Shown: positions 8,300 to 17,917, counted from the stretch's first letter. The stretch: 39,859 nucleotides of DNA from Microbacterium sp. K24 (GCF_004794465.1 NZ_SSDJ01000120.1:1-39859); one strand, 5' to 3'. The notes: generated from the letters alone by a model not told the origin. Translations and numbers: made by a program.

Positions 8300-9531
8300 C
8301 CGGCCGCCGCACGGTCGAGGACCAGCTCGCGCGCGTCCTCGAGGCCGTGAACGTGCTCGAGGCGGAGACGCGCGCGGTGAAGGATGCCGCGGGGCGCACC
8401 CTCGCAGATCCGGTCGTCGCCGCCCACGACATCCCGCTGTTCGACAACTCGGCGATGGACGGCTTCGCCGTGCGCGCGGCGGATGTCGCCACGGCATCCG
8501 AGGAGCACCCCGTCACGCTCCGCGTCGTCGCCGACCTGCCGGCTGGAGTCTCCATCGATCCGCCGCTCGGCGCGGGCGAGGCCGCACGCATCATGACCGG
8601 CTCGCCGACCCCCGCCGACGCCGACACGATCGTGCCGTTCGAAGACACCGAAGGCGGTCTCGCGGACTCGCTCGGCGAGGTGCGGGTGCTGCACGCGCCC
8701 GCGAAGCCGGGCGCGTTCGTGCGACGACGCGGCGCGGACCTGCAGGCGGGCGATGACGTCGTCCTCGCCGGCGAGCGTCTGGGAGCCTTCCAGATCGCGG
8801 CCGCGGTGGCCGCCGGGGTGTCGGAGGTGACCGTGACGCGCGCGCCGCGCGTGGCCGTGATCTCCACCGGGAGCGAGCTGCTCGATCCGGGCGAGCCCGC
8901 CGAACGCGGCCGCATCCCCGATTCGAACGGTCCCCTGCTCGAGCAGCTGGTGGCGGATGCCGACGCCGAGGTCGTGCTCGTCGCCCGCGTGCCGGATGTA
9001 CCGGAGGCCGTCAGCGCGGTGACGGCCGAGGCCGTCGAGGTCGGCGCCGACATGATCATCTTCACGGGTGGCGTGAGCGCCGGTGCGTACGAGCCGGTGC
9101 GCGGGGCTTTCGACGGTCGCGGCGAGGTCGAGTTCGTCAGCGTCGCCATGCAGCCGGGCAAACCACAGGCGTTCGGCGTGCTGGATGCTGGCGGCCTCGT
9201 CTTCGGGCTGCCGGGCAACCCGGTCAGCGTGGCGGTGTCGTTCGAGGTGTTCGTGCGTCCGGCCCTCCTCGCGATGCAGGGTCGCACCGACATCCGTCGC
9301 GCGCACGCGCCGTTCACCGCGGATGCCGCCTGGACCACGCCGCCCGGACGCCGCCAGTACCTTCCCGCCGTGGTCGACCTCGCCGCGCGCACGGTGCGTC
9401 CGGCGACGGCGGGCGGATCGGGATCGCATCTGGCCGGAGGCCTCGCCCGCGCGCACGCCTTCGCGATCGTGCCCGCCGAGGTCGAGGCCGTCGCCGTGGG
9501 CGACGTGATCGATGTCATGCTGGTGGGATGA
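8296..9531 (+). CDS. moeA: Molybdopterin molybdotransferase MoeA
   Basis: Inserts molybdate into adenylated molybdopterin, the last step of Mo-cofactor assembly in the cytoplasm. 411 residues, normal for the family. Landmarks are NSAMDGFAV near residue 50, RIMTGSPTPADADTIVPFE, the MPT-binding domain with ISTGSELL and TGGVSAG, then MQPGKPQAFG and LPGNPVSVAVSFE. The C-terminal beta-barrel domain IV follows. It overlaps moeB and moaC by 4 bases on each side, so the four genes probably form a single translationally coupled message. Confidence 0.95.
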   Translation: MTGRRTVEDQLARVLEAVNVLEAETRAVKDAAGRTLADPVVAAHDIPLFDNSAMDGFAVRAADVATASEEHPVTLRVVADLPAGVSIDPPLGAGEAARIMTGSPTPADADTIVPFEDTEGGLADSLGEVRVLHAPAKPGAFVRRRGADLQAGDDVVLAGERLGAFQIAAAVAAGVSEVTVTRAPRVAVISTGSELLDPGEPAERGRIPDSNGPLLEQLVADADAEVVLVARVPDVPEAVSAVTAEAVEVGADMIIFTGGVSAGAYEPVRGAFDGRGEVEFVSVAMQPGKPQAFGVLDAGGLVFGLPGNPVSVAVSFEVFVRPALLAMQGRTDIRRAHAPFTADAAWTTPPGRRQYLPAVVDLAARTVRPATAGGSGSHLAGGLARAHAFAIVPAEVEAVAVGDVIDVMLVG

Positions 9532-10022
9532 GCTTCCCTCACCTTGACGCGGCCGGCCGCGCGCACATGGTCGACGTGACCGCGAAGCAGCCGACCGTCC
9601 GTACGGCGACGGCACGCGGCTTCGTGCGCTGCAGCACCGAGGTCGTCACCGCCCTCCGCGACGGCACCGCCCCGAAGGGCGACGTGCTCGCGGTCGCCCG
9701 CATCGCCGGCATCCAGGCCGCCAAGTCGACGCCGGCGCTGCTGCCGCTCGCCCATGTGATCGGCGTGCACCGCGCGAATGTCGAGCTCGACATCGTCGAC
9801 GACGGCGTGCGGATCGAGGCGACCGTCGGCACGGCCGACCGCACCGGCGTCGAGATGGAGGCCCTGACCGCGGTCTCCATCGCCGCACTGGGGATCGTCG
9901 ACATGATCAAGGGCATCGATCGCTCGGTCGTGATCGAGGACGTGCGCATCGTGGCCAAGTCGGGCGGGCGCTCCGGCGACTGGGTGCGACCCGGCGAAGA
10001 CGCTCCGGGAGGTGCACGATGA
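9528..10022 (+). CDS. moaC: Cyclic pyranopterin monophosphate synthase MoaC
   Basis: Converts the MoaA product into cyclic pyranopterin monophosphate, the second reaction of molybdopterin synthesis. 164 residues. Typical segments are HMVDVTAKQPTVRTATA, GDVLAVARIAGIQAAKST, VEMEALTAVSIAALGIVDMIKGID and the KSGGRSGDW tail. The conserved LxPLCHP motif appears as LLPLAHVIGVH, so the cysteine is replaced by alanine and the proline by valine; the histidine is kept. I would not infer loss of activity from this. Its partner moaA is not in the window and must lie elsewhere. Confidence 0.94.
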   Translation: MSFPHLDAAGRAHMVDVTAKQPTVRTATARGFVRCSTEVVTALRDGTAPKGDVLAVARIAGIQAAKSTPALLPLAHVIGVHRANVELDIVDDGVRIEATVGTADRTGVEMEALTAVSIAALGIVDMIKGIDRSVVIEDVRIVAKSGGRSGDWVRPGEDAPGGAR

Positions 10023-10252
10023 CCCGGGTCCGTTATTTCGCCGCTGCGGCAGAGGCCGCGGGAACGGATGCCGAGGAGCGCGAGGAGCGCACACTGCTCG
10101 CCCTGCGCGCGGCCGTCGTCGCGCAGCATCCGGCTCTCGTCGACATCCTGCCTCGCTGCGCCGTGATGGTCGACGGCGTGCGCGCCGACGACGACCGTCC
10201 CCTCGACGACGCACAGCTCATCGACGTTCTCCCGCCGTTCGCCGGCGGGTGA
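10019..10252 (+). CDS. moaD: Molybdopterin synthase sulfur-carrier subunit MoaD
   Basis: Ubiquitin-fold carrier of 77 residues whose C-terminus ends PPFAGG. The terminal Gly-Gly is adenylated and thiocarboxylated so it can donate sulfur to precursor Z together with MoaE. The opening MTRVRYFAAAAEAAG is typical. It overlaps moaC by 4 bases and is the last gene of the rightward operon. Its partner moaE lies just across a 13-base convergent gap on the opposite strand, so the two subunits are made from different transcripts. Confidence 0.92.
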   Translation: MTRVRYFAAAAEAAGTDAEEREERTLLALRAAVVAQHPALVDILPRCAVMVDGVRADDDRPLDDAQLIDVLPPFAGG

Positions 10253-10258
10253 GGCGAG

Positions 10259-10274
10259 GGCGGCGTCAGCCGCC
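10259..10274. terminator. Possible bidirectional terminator hairpin between moaD and moaE
   Basis: GGCGGC (10259-10264) pairs with GCCGCC (10269-10274) across a GTCA loop at the convergent stops. There is no U tract, so intrinsic termination is uncertain. Confidence 0.35.
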
Positions 10275-10697
10275 GATGCCCTTCCACGACGTGGTGCCGT
10301 CGGATTCGACCTGACGCTTCCACACCGGCAGTTCCTTCTTGATCTCCTCGATCACGGCGCGGCACACCTCGAAGGCCTCGGCCCGGTGCTCGCTGGCGAC
10401 GGCGATCACCACGGCGGCGTCGCCGACCTCGAGCCGGCCGATGCGGTGGCTGACGGCCACGACGGCGGCGGATGCCTCACCCCCGGCTTCTTCGGCGATC
10501 CGCCGCAGCGTCGCCTCGGCATCCGGATGGGAGCTGTACTCGAGTCCGACGACGGGCGTCTGCGCGTCGGGGTCGTTGTCGCGGACGCGTCCGACGAAGG
10601 TCGTCACGCCGCCGAGCCGCGGGTCCTCCACGGCGCGCAGGTGCGCGTCGAGATCGAGCGCCTCTTCGCTGATCGCTGCCAGTCGTACGTCGTTCAT
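10266..10697 (-). CDS. moaE: Molybdopterin synthase catalytic subunit MoaE
   Basis: 143 residues. Forms the heterotetramer with MoaD that places two sulfurs on cyclic pyranopterin monophosphate. Recognised by GGVTTFVGRVRDND, VVGLEYSSHPDAEATLRRIAEE, SHRIGRLEVGDAAVVIAVASEHRA and the C-terminal KKELPVWKRQ lysine region followed by W-K-G. The start at 10697 overlaps the mog stop by 4 bases; a longer reading to 11075 is a shadow of mog. Third gene of the leftward unit sulfite oxidase-mog-moaE. Confidence 0.95.
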   Translation of the reverse strand: MNDVRLAAISEEALDLDAHLRAVEDPRLGGVTTFVGRVRDNDPDAQTPVVGLEYSSHPDAEATLRRIAEEAGGEASAAVVAVSHRIGRLEVGDAAVVIAVASEHRAEAFEVCRAVIEEIKKELPVWKRQVESDGTTSWKGIGG

Positions 10698-11182
10698 GTG
10701 TGGTCTCCGCCCTCTACCTGATCCACGATGTGCCCGGCGACGCCGAGAATTACGGGAACTCCGGAGGCGACCGCGCGCGTCGATCCGGGAAGATTCACGA
10801 CCAGCGCCCCATAGGGGTCGATGATGCCGGCGATCCCTCGCGACAGCACCGACAGGGGAGTGTCGGCGATACCGCTGCGGCGCAGCTCTTCGGCGATGCC
10901 GGGGATCTCGCGGGTGATGACCCGGCTCGTGCCCTCCGGCGTCTGGTCGCGCGGACCGACACCGGTACCGCCGGTCGTCACGATCAGTCGGATGCCGCGG
11001 GCGGCGGCTCTGCGCAGAGCATCGGCGACCGAGCTCGTGCCGTCTTCGATGATCTCGGCATCCGGGCAGCTCCATCCGGCCTCGCGCAGCAGTCCCACGG
11101 CGATCGGTCCGCCGCGGTCTTCGCGTTCCCCGCGGAAGGATCGATCCGAGACGGTGATCACGAGGGCGGGGTGGGAGGTCAT
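10694..11182 (-). CDS. mog: Molybdopterin adenylyltransferase, Mog/MoaB family
   Basis: Activates molybdopterin with ATP to form MPT-AMP, the substrate for MoeA. 162 residues, single MoCF domain with the signature TTGGTGVGPRDQTPE and the earlier ITVSDRSFRGEREDRGG. Family members are variously called MogA, MoaB or Cnx1G-like, and the sequence alone does not settle the name. It lies 32 bases downstream of the sulfite-oxidase-type gene and overlaps moaE, so the enzyme and two cofactor genes likely share a transcript. Confidence 0.92.
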   Translation of the reverse strand: MTSHPALVITVSDRSFRGEREDRGGPIAVGLLREAGWSCPDAEIIEDGTSSVADALRRAAARGIRLIVTTGGTGVGPRDQTPEGTSRVITREIPGIAEELRRSGIADTPLSVLSRGIAGIIDPYGALVVNLPGSTRAVASGVPVILGVAGHIVDQVEGGDHT

Positions 11183-11214
11183 GGGTACACCCTACGGGCC
11201 TGCGCGCCGCGGGG

Positions 11215-12801
11215 TCAGGTGACGCGGATGAGCGAACGCTGCCAGCCCGATGATCCGTTCGGCGCGATCGGCGCGCGCTCCTCGATCTGGAGGTCGCCGT
11301 TCTTGTTCACGGCGCGGACGGCGACGTAGTGCGTGCCGGGCGTCGCGTCCCACTCCATGAACCACTGCACCCAGGTGTCGTCGTTGACCGGCGTCGACAT
11401 CGTGGCCGCCGTCCACTCGCCTTCGTCGATCTTCACCTCGACGCGCTCGATGCCCACGGACTGCGCCCAGGCGACACCTGCGATCGGGATCCTGCCGGCG
11501 GGAACAGCCTCGCCGATGCTCGGGGTGTCGAGTCTCGACGAGAACTTGATCGGCGCCTCGGCGCTGTAGCCGCGAGGGGTCCAGTACGCCTCGTCCTTCG
11601 CGAAGGTCGTGACCTTGAGCTCGGTGAGCCACTTCGTCGCCGACACGTAGCCGTAGAGACCGGGCACGACCATGCGCACCGGGAAGCCGTGCTCGGCGGG
11701 CAGCGGCTCGCCGTTCATGGCGACGGCGAGGATCGCGTCGAGGTTGTCGTCGGTCAGGGCCGACAGCGGCGTGCTCGCCGTGTAGCCGTCGACGCTCTTC
11801 GAGAGCACCATGTCGGCACCCGACTTCACGCCCGCCTTCTTCAGCACGTCACGCAGAGGGACGCCGAGCCACATGGCGTTGCCGGCGAGCTCCCCGCCGA
11901 CCTCGTTCGAGACGCAGGTCAGGGTGATGGAGTACTCGTCGAGACCCATGTCGAGAAGGTCCTGGAACGACATCTCCACCTTCTGGTCGACCATGCCGTC
12001 GATCGTGAGGCGCCACGTCGCGGGATCGATGGTCGGAACCGTGAGTGCGGTGTCGACGCGGTAGAAGTCCTTGTTCGGCGTGTACAGCTTGCTCAGACCC
12101 TTGATGTCGAGCTCGGCGCCCTCCGGAATCGTGACCTTCGACTTGGCGCCGGGCAGCTTCAGGGAGTCCCGGATCGCCTCGACCGATCCGACGGTCATGC
12201 TCACGGCGCGCGATGCCACGCCGACGACGACGGCTGAGACTCCGGAGATCGCGGCCACCATGAAGAACCGGCGGCGGTCGATGCCCTTCGGTTCGGCGGT
12301 CTCCGCGTCGGCGGCGGCATCATCCGCCCGCTCCGGAAGGGCTGCGGCACGCCAGGTTCGCAGGCGCCGGACGAGAAGGATGAGGACGATCGAGCCGGCG
12401 ATGGTGCCGAGGACCGGCGGCAGGAACGCGAGCGCGGGTGCGCCGGCGCGGGTCACGATCGCGGCGGTCGAGAGCACCCCGGCGATGATCAGCGCGATGA
12501 CGCCGAGCGGAGCCTTGACGAGCTGCAAGATGCCGGCGATCGCCGAGGCGATGACCACCGCGAGGCCGAGGCTGCCGAGCAGGACGAGTTTGTCGTACTC
12601 GCCGAACGTGGCGATCGCGAACTCCTTGAAGGGCTGCGGCACGATGTCGATCACGAAGCCGCCGACCGCCAGGATCGGGCTGGCCGCACGAGCGAAGAGC
12701 AGGGCGAACAGTTCGGCGACCGCGAGGAAGACCGCGCCGCCGATCACCCCCGAGAGGGCAGCCCACGCGATGAATCGTTTGCCGCTGCGGCGCTTGGCCA
12801 T
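11215..12801 (-). CDS. Membrane-anchored sulfite-oxidase-type molybdopterin oxidoreductase
   Basis: 528 residues from ATG 12801, preceded by AGGAG. The first ~145 residues hold about four membrane helices (near 10-38, 71-95, 98-117, 125-144). An acidic linker follows, then DRRRFFMVAAISG (around 175-187), a twin-arginine-like motif leading into another hydrophobic segment. The catalytic oxidoreductase_molyb domain occupies about 235-410, with the presumed Mo-ligand cysteine at position 296 (TLTCVSNEVGG). A Mo-co dimerisation-type beta domain ends the protein. The domain would face outside the cell. The substrate is unknown: sulfite, or methionine sulfoxide as in MsrP, are family precedents. 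Placement with mog and moaE supports Mo dependence. Confidence 0.88.
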   Translation of the reverse strand: MAKRRSGKRFIAWAALSGVIGGAVFLAVAELFALLFARAASPILAVGGFVIDIVPQPFKEFAIATFGEYDKLVLLGSLGLAVVIASAIAGILQLVKAPLGVIALIIAGVLSTAAIVTRAGAPALAFLPPVLGTIAGSIVLILLVRRLRTWRAAALPERADDAAADAETAEPKGIDRRRFFMVAAISGVSAVVVGVASRAVSMTVGSVEAIRDSLKLPGAKSKVTIPEGAELDIKGLSKLYTPNKDFYRVDTALTVPTIDPATWRLTIDGMVDQKVEMSFQDLLDMGLDEYSITLTCVSNEVGGELAGNAMWLGVPLRDVLKKAGVKSGADMVLSKSVDGYTASTPLSALTDDNLDAILAVAMNGEPLPAEHGFPVRMVVPGLYGYVSATKWLTELKVTTFAKDEAYWTPRGYSAEAPIKFSSRLDTPSIGEAVPAGRIPIAGVAWAQSVGIERVEVKIDEGEWTAATMSTPVNDDTWVQWFMEWDATPGTHYVAVRAVNKNGDLQIEERAPIAPNGSSGWQRSLIRVT

Positions 12802-12912
12802 GATCGTCTCCTGTTCCACCGTGAAGGTGCTCAGCGGTTGTTCGGAGACGCGGCGCTATCGGATCGGATCGATTGATCGAGCGGCGTCGGACATCTCGAG
12901 AACGTTATTCGC

Positions 12913-12952
12913 TGATAACATTATCAAAGCGATGATGTCTGATAATGTTATC
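12913..12952 (+). promoter_or_regulatory. Twin palindromic operator overlapping the ATPase promoter
   Basis: GATAACATTATC (12914-12925) and its exact reverse complement GATAATGTTATC (12941-12952) lie 27 bases centre to centre. Each copy is itself a GATAA-N2-TTATC palindrome, so this looks like two operator sites as well as one long inverted repeat. The right copy contains an extended -10 (TGA then TAATGT, 12943-12948) that ends seven bases before ATG 12956. The AT-rich sites stand out in GC-rich surroundings. The binding protein is unknown. Confidence 0.6.
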
Positions 12953-12955
12953 GCC

Positions 12956-14188
12956 ATGCGAGATGCACTCGACAACCCGTTTAGCCCCGGCTCCGACACG
13001 ATCCCAGAGGTGTGGGCGGGACGCACGGAACAGCTGAGTGACTGGCGAGACGTCGTGCGGCCTCGCCGGCTCGCCGGCCTGCCGGAGCGAGGTCGAACCA
13101 TCCTGGGTGAGCCCGGCCTCGGGAAGTCCGCTCTCGTCCGGCGCATCGCTCAGGAGGCATCCCGCGCCGGCGACTGGGTCACGCCGCAGCTGCGCATCCC
13201 TGCAGGTGCGGACCCGCTGAAGCTCGTCGCAGAGGCCGTGCTGAAGATCGCGGCCGACGCCGGGCTGTCATCGTCACGCGAGAAGCGCATCGGCGACGCC
13301 ATCGCGCGCGTGCAGGCGGTCGCGATCTCCGGCATCTCACTGACTCTGCGGGGCTCCGATGGCCGTGAGCCGTACGCCGCGCTCACCGAGCTGCTGGTGG
13401 AAGTCGGAAGGGCTGCGATCACGAACGGCGCCGTCATGGTGCTGATCCATGTCGACGAGGTCCAGAACATCACCGATGAGAAGGCACTGTCGCAGCTGCT
13501 CATCGCGCTCGGCGACGCCCTGACCCACGAAGTCGAGGTCGAGGTTCCCGGTGGCGCGCGGGTCAGCCGCTCGTTGCCGATCGCGGTCTACCTCACCGGT
13601 CTTCCGGACTTCGAGGACATGGCCGGCGCGCGCAAGGGCGCCACCTTCGCCCGCCGCTTCAAGAGCACGACCCTGTCCGCCCTCGACGACGACGACCTCG
13701 CCGAGGCTCTGCAGGAGTTCGTCCTCGAGGGGTGGGCGGTTCCCGATGGGACCGGCGGCTCCGCGCGCATCCGGATGGAGCCCGACGCAGCCGCTCGCAT
13801 CGTCGATGTGTGCCGCGGCGAGCCGTTCCTGTTCCAGCTCGCCGGAGAGCAGGCCTGGTACGCCGGAAGGACTCCGACGATCACTGCTGAGCAGGTGCGG
13901 CAGGGCTGGCGTGGCGCACAGCGCGAGGCGACCGCACACGTCGAACGCATCCTCGAGCGCCTTCCTGCGCGCGAGCGTCAACTTCTGCAGGTCATGGCGG
14001 AGCTTCCCGCTCCGGATCGCACGCTCACCCGCATCGCGGAGGAGATGGGCTTTTCCAAGGTGACGGAAGCCGGTCCCACTGCTCAGCGGCTGGACACCGT
14101 GCGTGGCATCATCGATCGCGGCAAGCCGTATACATTCCGACACCGCGCCGTCGAGGCTTACCTGACCGGCGACTGGCCGAACATCTGA
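12956..14188 (+). CDS. AAA-type ATPase with C-terminal winged-helix-like region
   Basis: 410 residues. Walker A GEPGLGKS (residues 51-58) and Walker B VMVLIHVDEVQ are clear, followed by a sensor-like YLTGLPD stretch and a C-terminal region (ERQLLQVMAEL to the end) resembling the winged helix of archaeal-type or STAND-like ATPases. No fused effector domain is seen. The start is placed at 12956 because the frame upstream is antisense to the sulfite-oxidase gene and a promoter ends just before it. The gene sits in a small island facing the SIR2 gene. Its role is unknown; defence or regulatory functions are possible from context but not shown. GC content is closer to the host than that of the SIR2 gene. 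Confidence 0.75.
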   Translation: MRDALDNPFSPGSDTIPEVWAGRTEQLSDWRDVVRPRRLAGLPERGRTILGEPGLGKSALVRRIAQEASRAGDWVTPQLRIPAGADPLKLVAEAVLKIAADAGLSSSREKRIGDAIARVQAVAISGISLTLRGSDGREPYAALTELLVEVGRAAITNGAVMVLIHVDEVQNITDEKALSQLLIALGDALTHEVEVEVPGGARVSRSLPIAVYLTGLPDFEDMAGARKGATFARRFKSTTLSALDDDDLAEALQEFVLEGWAVPDGTGGSARIRMEPDAAARIVDVCRGEPFLFQLAGEQAWYAGRTPTITAEQVRQGWRGAQREATAHVERILERLPARERQLLQVMAELPAPDRTLTRIAEEMGFSKVTEAGPTAQRLDTVRGIIDRGKPYTFRHRAVEAYLTGDWPNI

Positions 14189-14248
14189 CGTTCATCGGTC
14201 GGTGTCGCGGGCCGGTCAGTCCATAAGGTCACGTGACTGAGTCTCAAA

Positions 14249-14278
14249 TAGGAGAGAACCCGTTGAAAGCGTCTCCTA
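14249..14278. repeat. Inverted repeat between convergent ATPase and SIR2 genes
   Basis: TAGGAGA (14249-14255) and TCTCCTA (14272-14278) can form a 7-bp stem with a 16-base loop. It lies in a 157-base gap (14189-14345) that also holds the palindrome GTCACGTGAC (14228-14237). It could serve as a terminator or operator; no gene is seen here. Confidence 0.3.
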
Positions 14279-14345
14279 GCGCTCGGGTGTAAGCCTGGGC
14301 TGCCATACGCGGCAACTCGCGAGGGAGTGCGCCTGGAAGATACGC

Positions 14346-17300
14346 CTAAACGGGCCGCACCCAGTTGAGCGCATCGCCGACCCCTTTCAGCAGTGCGGTC
14401 TCCACGAGTGCGCTAATTGCGGTCGGGTCCGCTGAATGTCCAACGCGCTGAACTAGCTCGCTTAGCTCGTTCTGCACATGCCAGTCTGCGATCTCGGTCA
14501 CTTGAAGACGCAGTTGCGCAAGACTGATTAAAAGGGTCGGGCTTGCGAGCGCAAACTGTTCGCTTACGCGGTTGAACCGGGTCCGCCCTGTTATGGGGCC
14601 GGGAATTCGCGCGCTAAGTTCGATGGCCGCGTTCAGGCCGAGATCCAAAGCGAGGTCTCCCCATGCGGCACGCTCGTCCTGAGACAGCATACCCGCGGGC
14701 AAGTCGTAACGCTGCGTCATGATGGCGCCCAACCATTTATCCCAGATCTCGACCGCCGCTTGAGGCTTTTCTGAATGGAGTATTGATCCCAACGTTCGAA
14801 GAAAATAGATTAACGGTCCTTGATCCGATCTGCGCATTAGGCTTCCAACCAGCTCGTTCCTATCGACGACGGCGGCCGTGGAGAACGCGGCGATTGAGGC
14901 GATCAAACGCCAATATTGCTCGCTGATGTTTCTATCTTCGAGGGATGTCGCTGTGCTCTCCGCTGCGAGAAGGAGTTGCCAGAATCCGCTATCGAGCATC
15001 TCCGGAGATGTTCGCGGGTTGTGCAGGAAGCTGAACCAGGCCTCGGGCGCGACGTTGGATGTGGCGGTATCAAACAGCGGGACCAGACGCTCGGTGGCAT
15101 AGCGTCGATCGGCAGAAAACAGGAAGGCGAAATCAGCTGCGATGATCCCGAGCGCAGCGTTCGCTGCATGCGAGGATCCAGCGGACGGGAGCATCGCACT
15201 CAGTGCATCTTCCTCAATGGAGCGAAGTCCGCTCCATTGATCTGGCTCTGCCTGCCAACGAAGGGAGATCCGCTGGATCCAGTACTGCGCCAGGAACCCT
15301 GGCCAGGTATTCAAGCCCCGCAACAGTGAATCTGACCACCCTGGCTCGGAGAACGCAACGGCGTGGTTAGCCCAGACCTCTCTTGCAAGGTGGTCGAGCC
15401 GTGCAAGCCTGTCAGTGCTGGCTTTTTTGTCCAGCTTCTTTGCGGCGCGAAGGATAAACGCGCTGATGGGGCGCACGAGATCAGTTGGGAGCTCGATAGC
15501 TTCGAGGATCGACAGCACCGCCTCTAGCTGTATTGCGTCAAGGGAGGCGTCCGCCCACCCGTATATACAGGCTGAGATTAGGTCCTGATGTGCGCGGAGA
15601 GGGGTGATTGTTAGACACGAGTGCAGCAGGAGAGCAGCGTCCGGATGCGCCGTGGCGGTCTCCTTGATGAGTTGCACTGCATCATCCCACGTTGGTTCGT
15701 TGAAGCTTCTCTCGGTGTAGTCGCGCGCGGTGATTGCGCTAATCGCTCGCCAGGGCCCGTCGGATTCGATGAGATTGACGAACTCTTCAACTGTGACGGG
15801 GGGCTTTTCGCCCCATGTGCCCGATTCCATCCAGGTGTCATGGTCGGGATGCGGGCGAACTTCCATATCCGGCTCAAGGGTGAGGAGCGTCTCGATCGCC
15901 TGATCGAGCTCATCCCAGTCGAGCGCGTATCGCTTCAGCCATTCCAGCCGGTCGAAGATCGCCCTGTTGTCGAAACGCCTTTCCGGGTCGCTATCCCCGT
16001 CCCCGTGCGGCGGCCCCTCGACTACTGCCTCTAGCAGAGCGTGACGTGCTGCCGGAGAGAGTAGCGGGGCTACAGTCGCGAGCAACCGGAAGATCTCGTG
16101 TTTCGTCTCGTAGTCAAACAAGAGACCCCGCTCGAGAATAGCGGCGAGACGAGTATCTGGTGATGTGCTCTCTTCAGTTACGAGGTGCACACCGAGCCGT
16201 TTGAACAATGCAAGCTCAGATCCAAGCCATCGTCTTGCAAGCGAACCGTCGAGCGGCGCCGCGAGAGCGCCGCAATCGCGCAGCAGATTGATGATGACGT
16301 CCTCTTCATGTGGGAACTGATCCTGCGAGTGCGGCTCGATCGCGCTTCGACGGAAAGACAGGAGTCGAACGACCGATCGGGGTCGAACGCGTGCACAAGC
16401 GCGTATGCCTCCTTCAGGCCTTGCTCCGCGACTTGGAGTGCGTCGACCGCTACTAGGTCCATTTGAGTCGCGAGTCGCTCCCAGAGAGTTTTCAGTAGGC
16501 CCTCGGAGATTGACCATTCGATCGCCGCTGAGACTCCTGCGGGCGCCGTGTTCTCGGCATCATCTTCGTCATCCGCGATCAGAGGCAACCAGCTACGCCG
16601 CTCACTCAGAAGAAGTCTGGGCGTAAGTGCACGCCGCAGAGATGGGAGCAGTGCGACGCCGGTATAGGGATTACCGTACGGCTGATACCAGGCACTGTCG
16701 ACCTCTCCACCATCGGTACGGACGGCCGCTTTCAACGCGGCATCCCAGCGGCGCGCTTCCTGCGGAGAGGCCGCATGAAGACCCGATTGCGCTTGACCGA
16801 TCCGCCAAATAAGGTCGGCCGACAGCACCGGTCCGAGGCGCGCGATACTAACAAGCCCCAGCTCAGAATGCGCCGGGTCCGACACAAAGTGCTCCACGAA
16901 CCATGCAGCCCAGATCGCCGACGTCACGTCGGTTCGCCGGCCCGGCCGGAATAGCTCTTTAAATCCGGCTTGTGCCTCCGCCCACCGCAACCAGTCGTAC
17001 CCGCGAGCAAGGGATACAAATCCTCTCAACCCTGCCGGAGTAGTGACTGCGTCGGCGAGGTAGTCGATCTCTTCGGGCGCTTTCGGTGGAGCGCCGGAGA
17101 CGATCTCACGCACCCGCGCGTAGTGCTCGAGTTGGCCCATCCGCATTAGATCTGCCCACGCATCGAGTGCGACAGTGAGCGCCTTGTGATCATCATCTGG
17201 CGGGTAAGGCACTGGAATGATGCTCAGCGGCCGCCAGCGCTTGTGATTTGGCTCGGCTGTGAGGACGTATCTTTTCGCACCTGAGGGGAGACCACGAGCG

Positions 17301-17917
17301 AGATAGGTCATGACAACGTCGTTATGGCTGTAACCAATGAACAGGACAGTCCAGTTCAAGAAGAGTTCGTGCGCGAAACGGCGCGCCCAACCGTCGGTAA
17401 GGTAGGCGCGCCCGAAGTCCTGGTCTGTCAGAACCAGCGTCTCGGCATCCTCAGATACGGATCCGTGGAGGTAAATCACACCGTCGAAGTTGCGCCCAAG
17501 AGGGAGCGCGGGGGCAAAATATGTTCTCCCCAGAGTGATTCCTTCGTTGCGCGCCGCGGTCTCGACGTGTTCGTCGTAGTTCGTCGAGACGATCCGTGAC
17601 CCGGAGGCTCCCGCTAGTCGAGCTATGGCTCGATGAGTGTCGTTCGGGAAGGACGCGGTGTCGCCGATTATTGCGCGGACAAGCTCCTTCACTGACGAAT
17701 GGCGGGAGTGCATATCTCCGAGCTGAGAGTCCGGATTCTCCGTCTCCGCGTAGGGTTCACCCAGCGCAGCAGCGACTGATTTCGCCAACCCGTTAAAGAG
17801 CGGCAAGGAGGATGGGGCGTTTCGTGACGCACCTGCGCCGATGAAGAGCACGAGCCGACCTGATCGCGCTGCTTGCACGAGATCGTTTGGAACGGCCACA
17901 TCTGCCGTGATCTGCAT
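14346..17917 (-). pseudogene. Large SIR2-domain protein gene with an internal one-base frameshift
   Basis: Start ATG 17917 (AGAGG five bases before). The first frame encodes a SIR2 NADase-like domain: GAGAS (27-31), TNYD (112-115), LHG with His151, TDQDFG and GYSHND. That frame stays protein-like to about 16355, then becomes Ser/Arg-rich noise and stops at 16178. The next frame is noise above about 16352 and protein-like below it (RSAIEPHSQDQFPHEED onward) to the stop at 14346, with no plausible start of its own. Adding one base gives 1191 codons, so I read it as one gene of about 1190 residues. The layout resembles SIR2 proteins with a long helical C-terminal region (DUF4020-type from memory) and, loosely, defence sirtuins. 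Base composition is clearly less GC-rich than the flanks. Sequencing error is possible. Confidence 0.75.

Noticed and set aside
12071..12955. N-terminal extension of the ATPase frame
   Set aside because: It is antisense to the sulfite-oxidase-type gene, low complexity, and lies upstream of the predicted promoter.
16340..16370. Programmed -1 ribosomal frameshift in the SIR2 gene
   Set aside because: No X-XXY-YYZ slippery heptamer is present at the junction (the site reads T-CTT-TCC), so a plain one-base indel is simpler.
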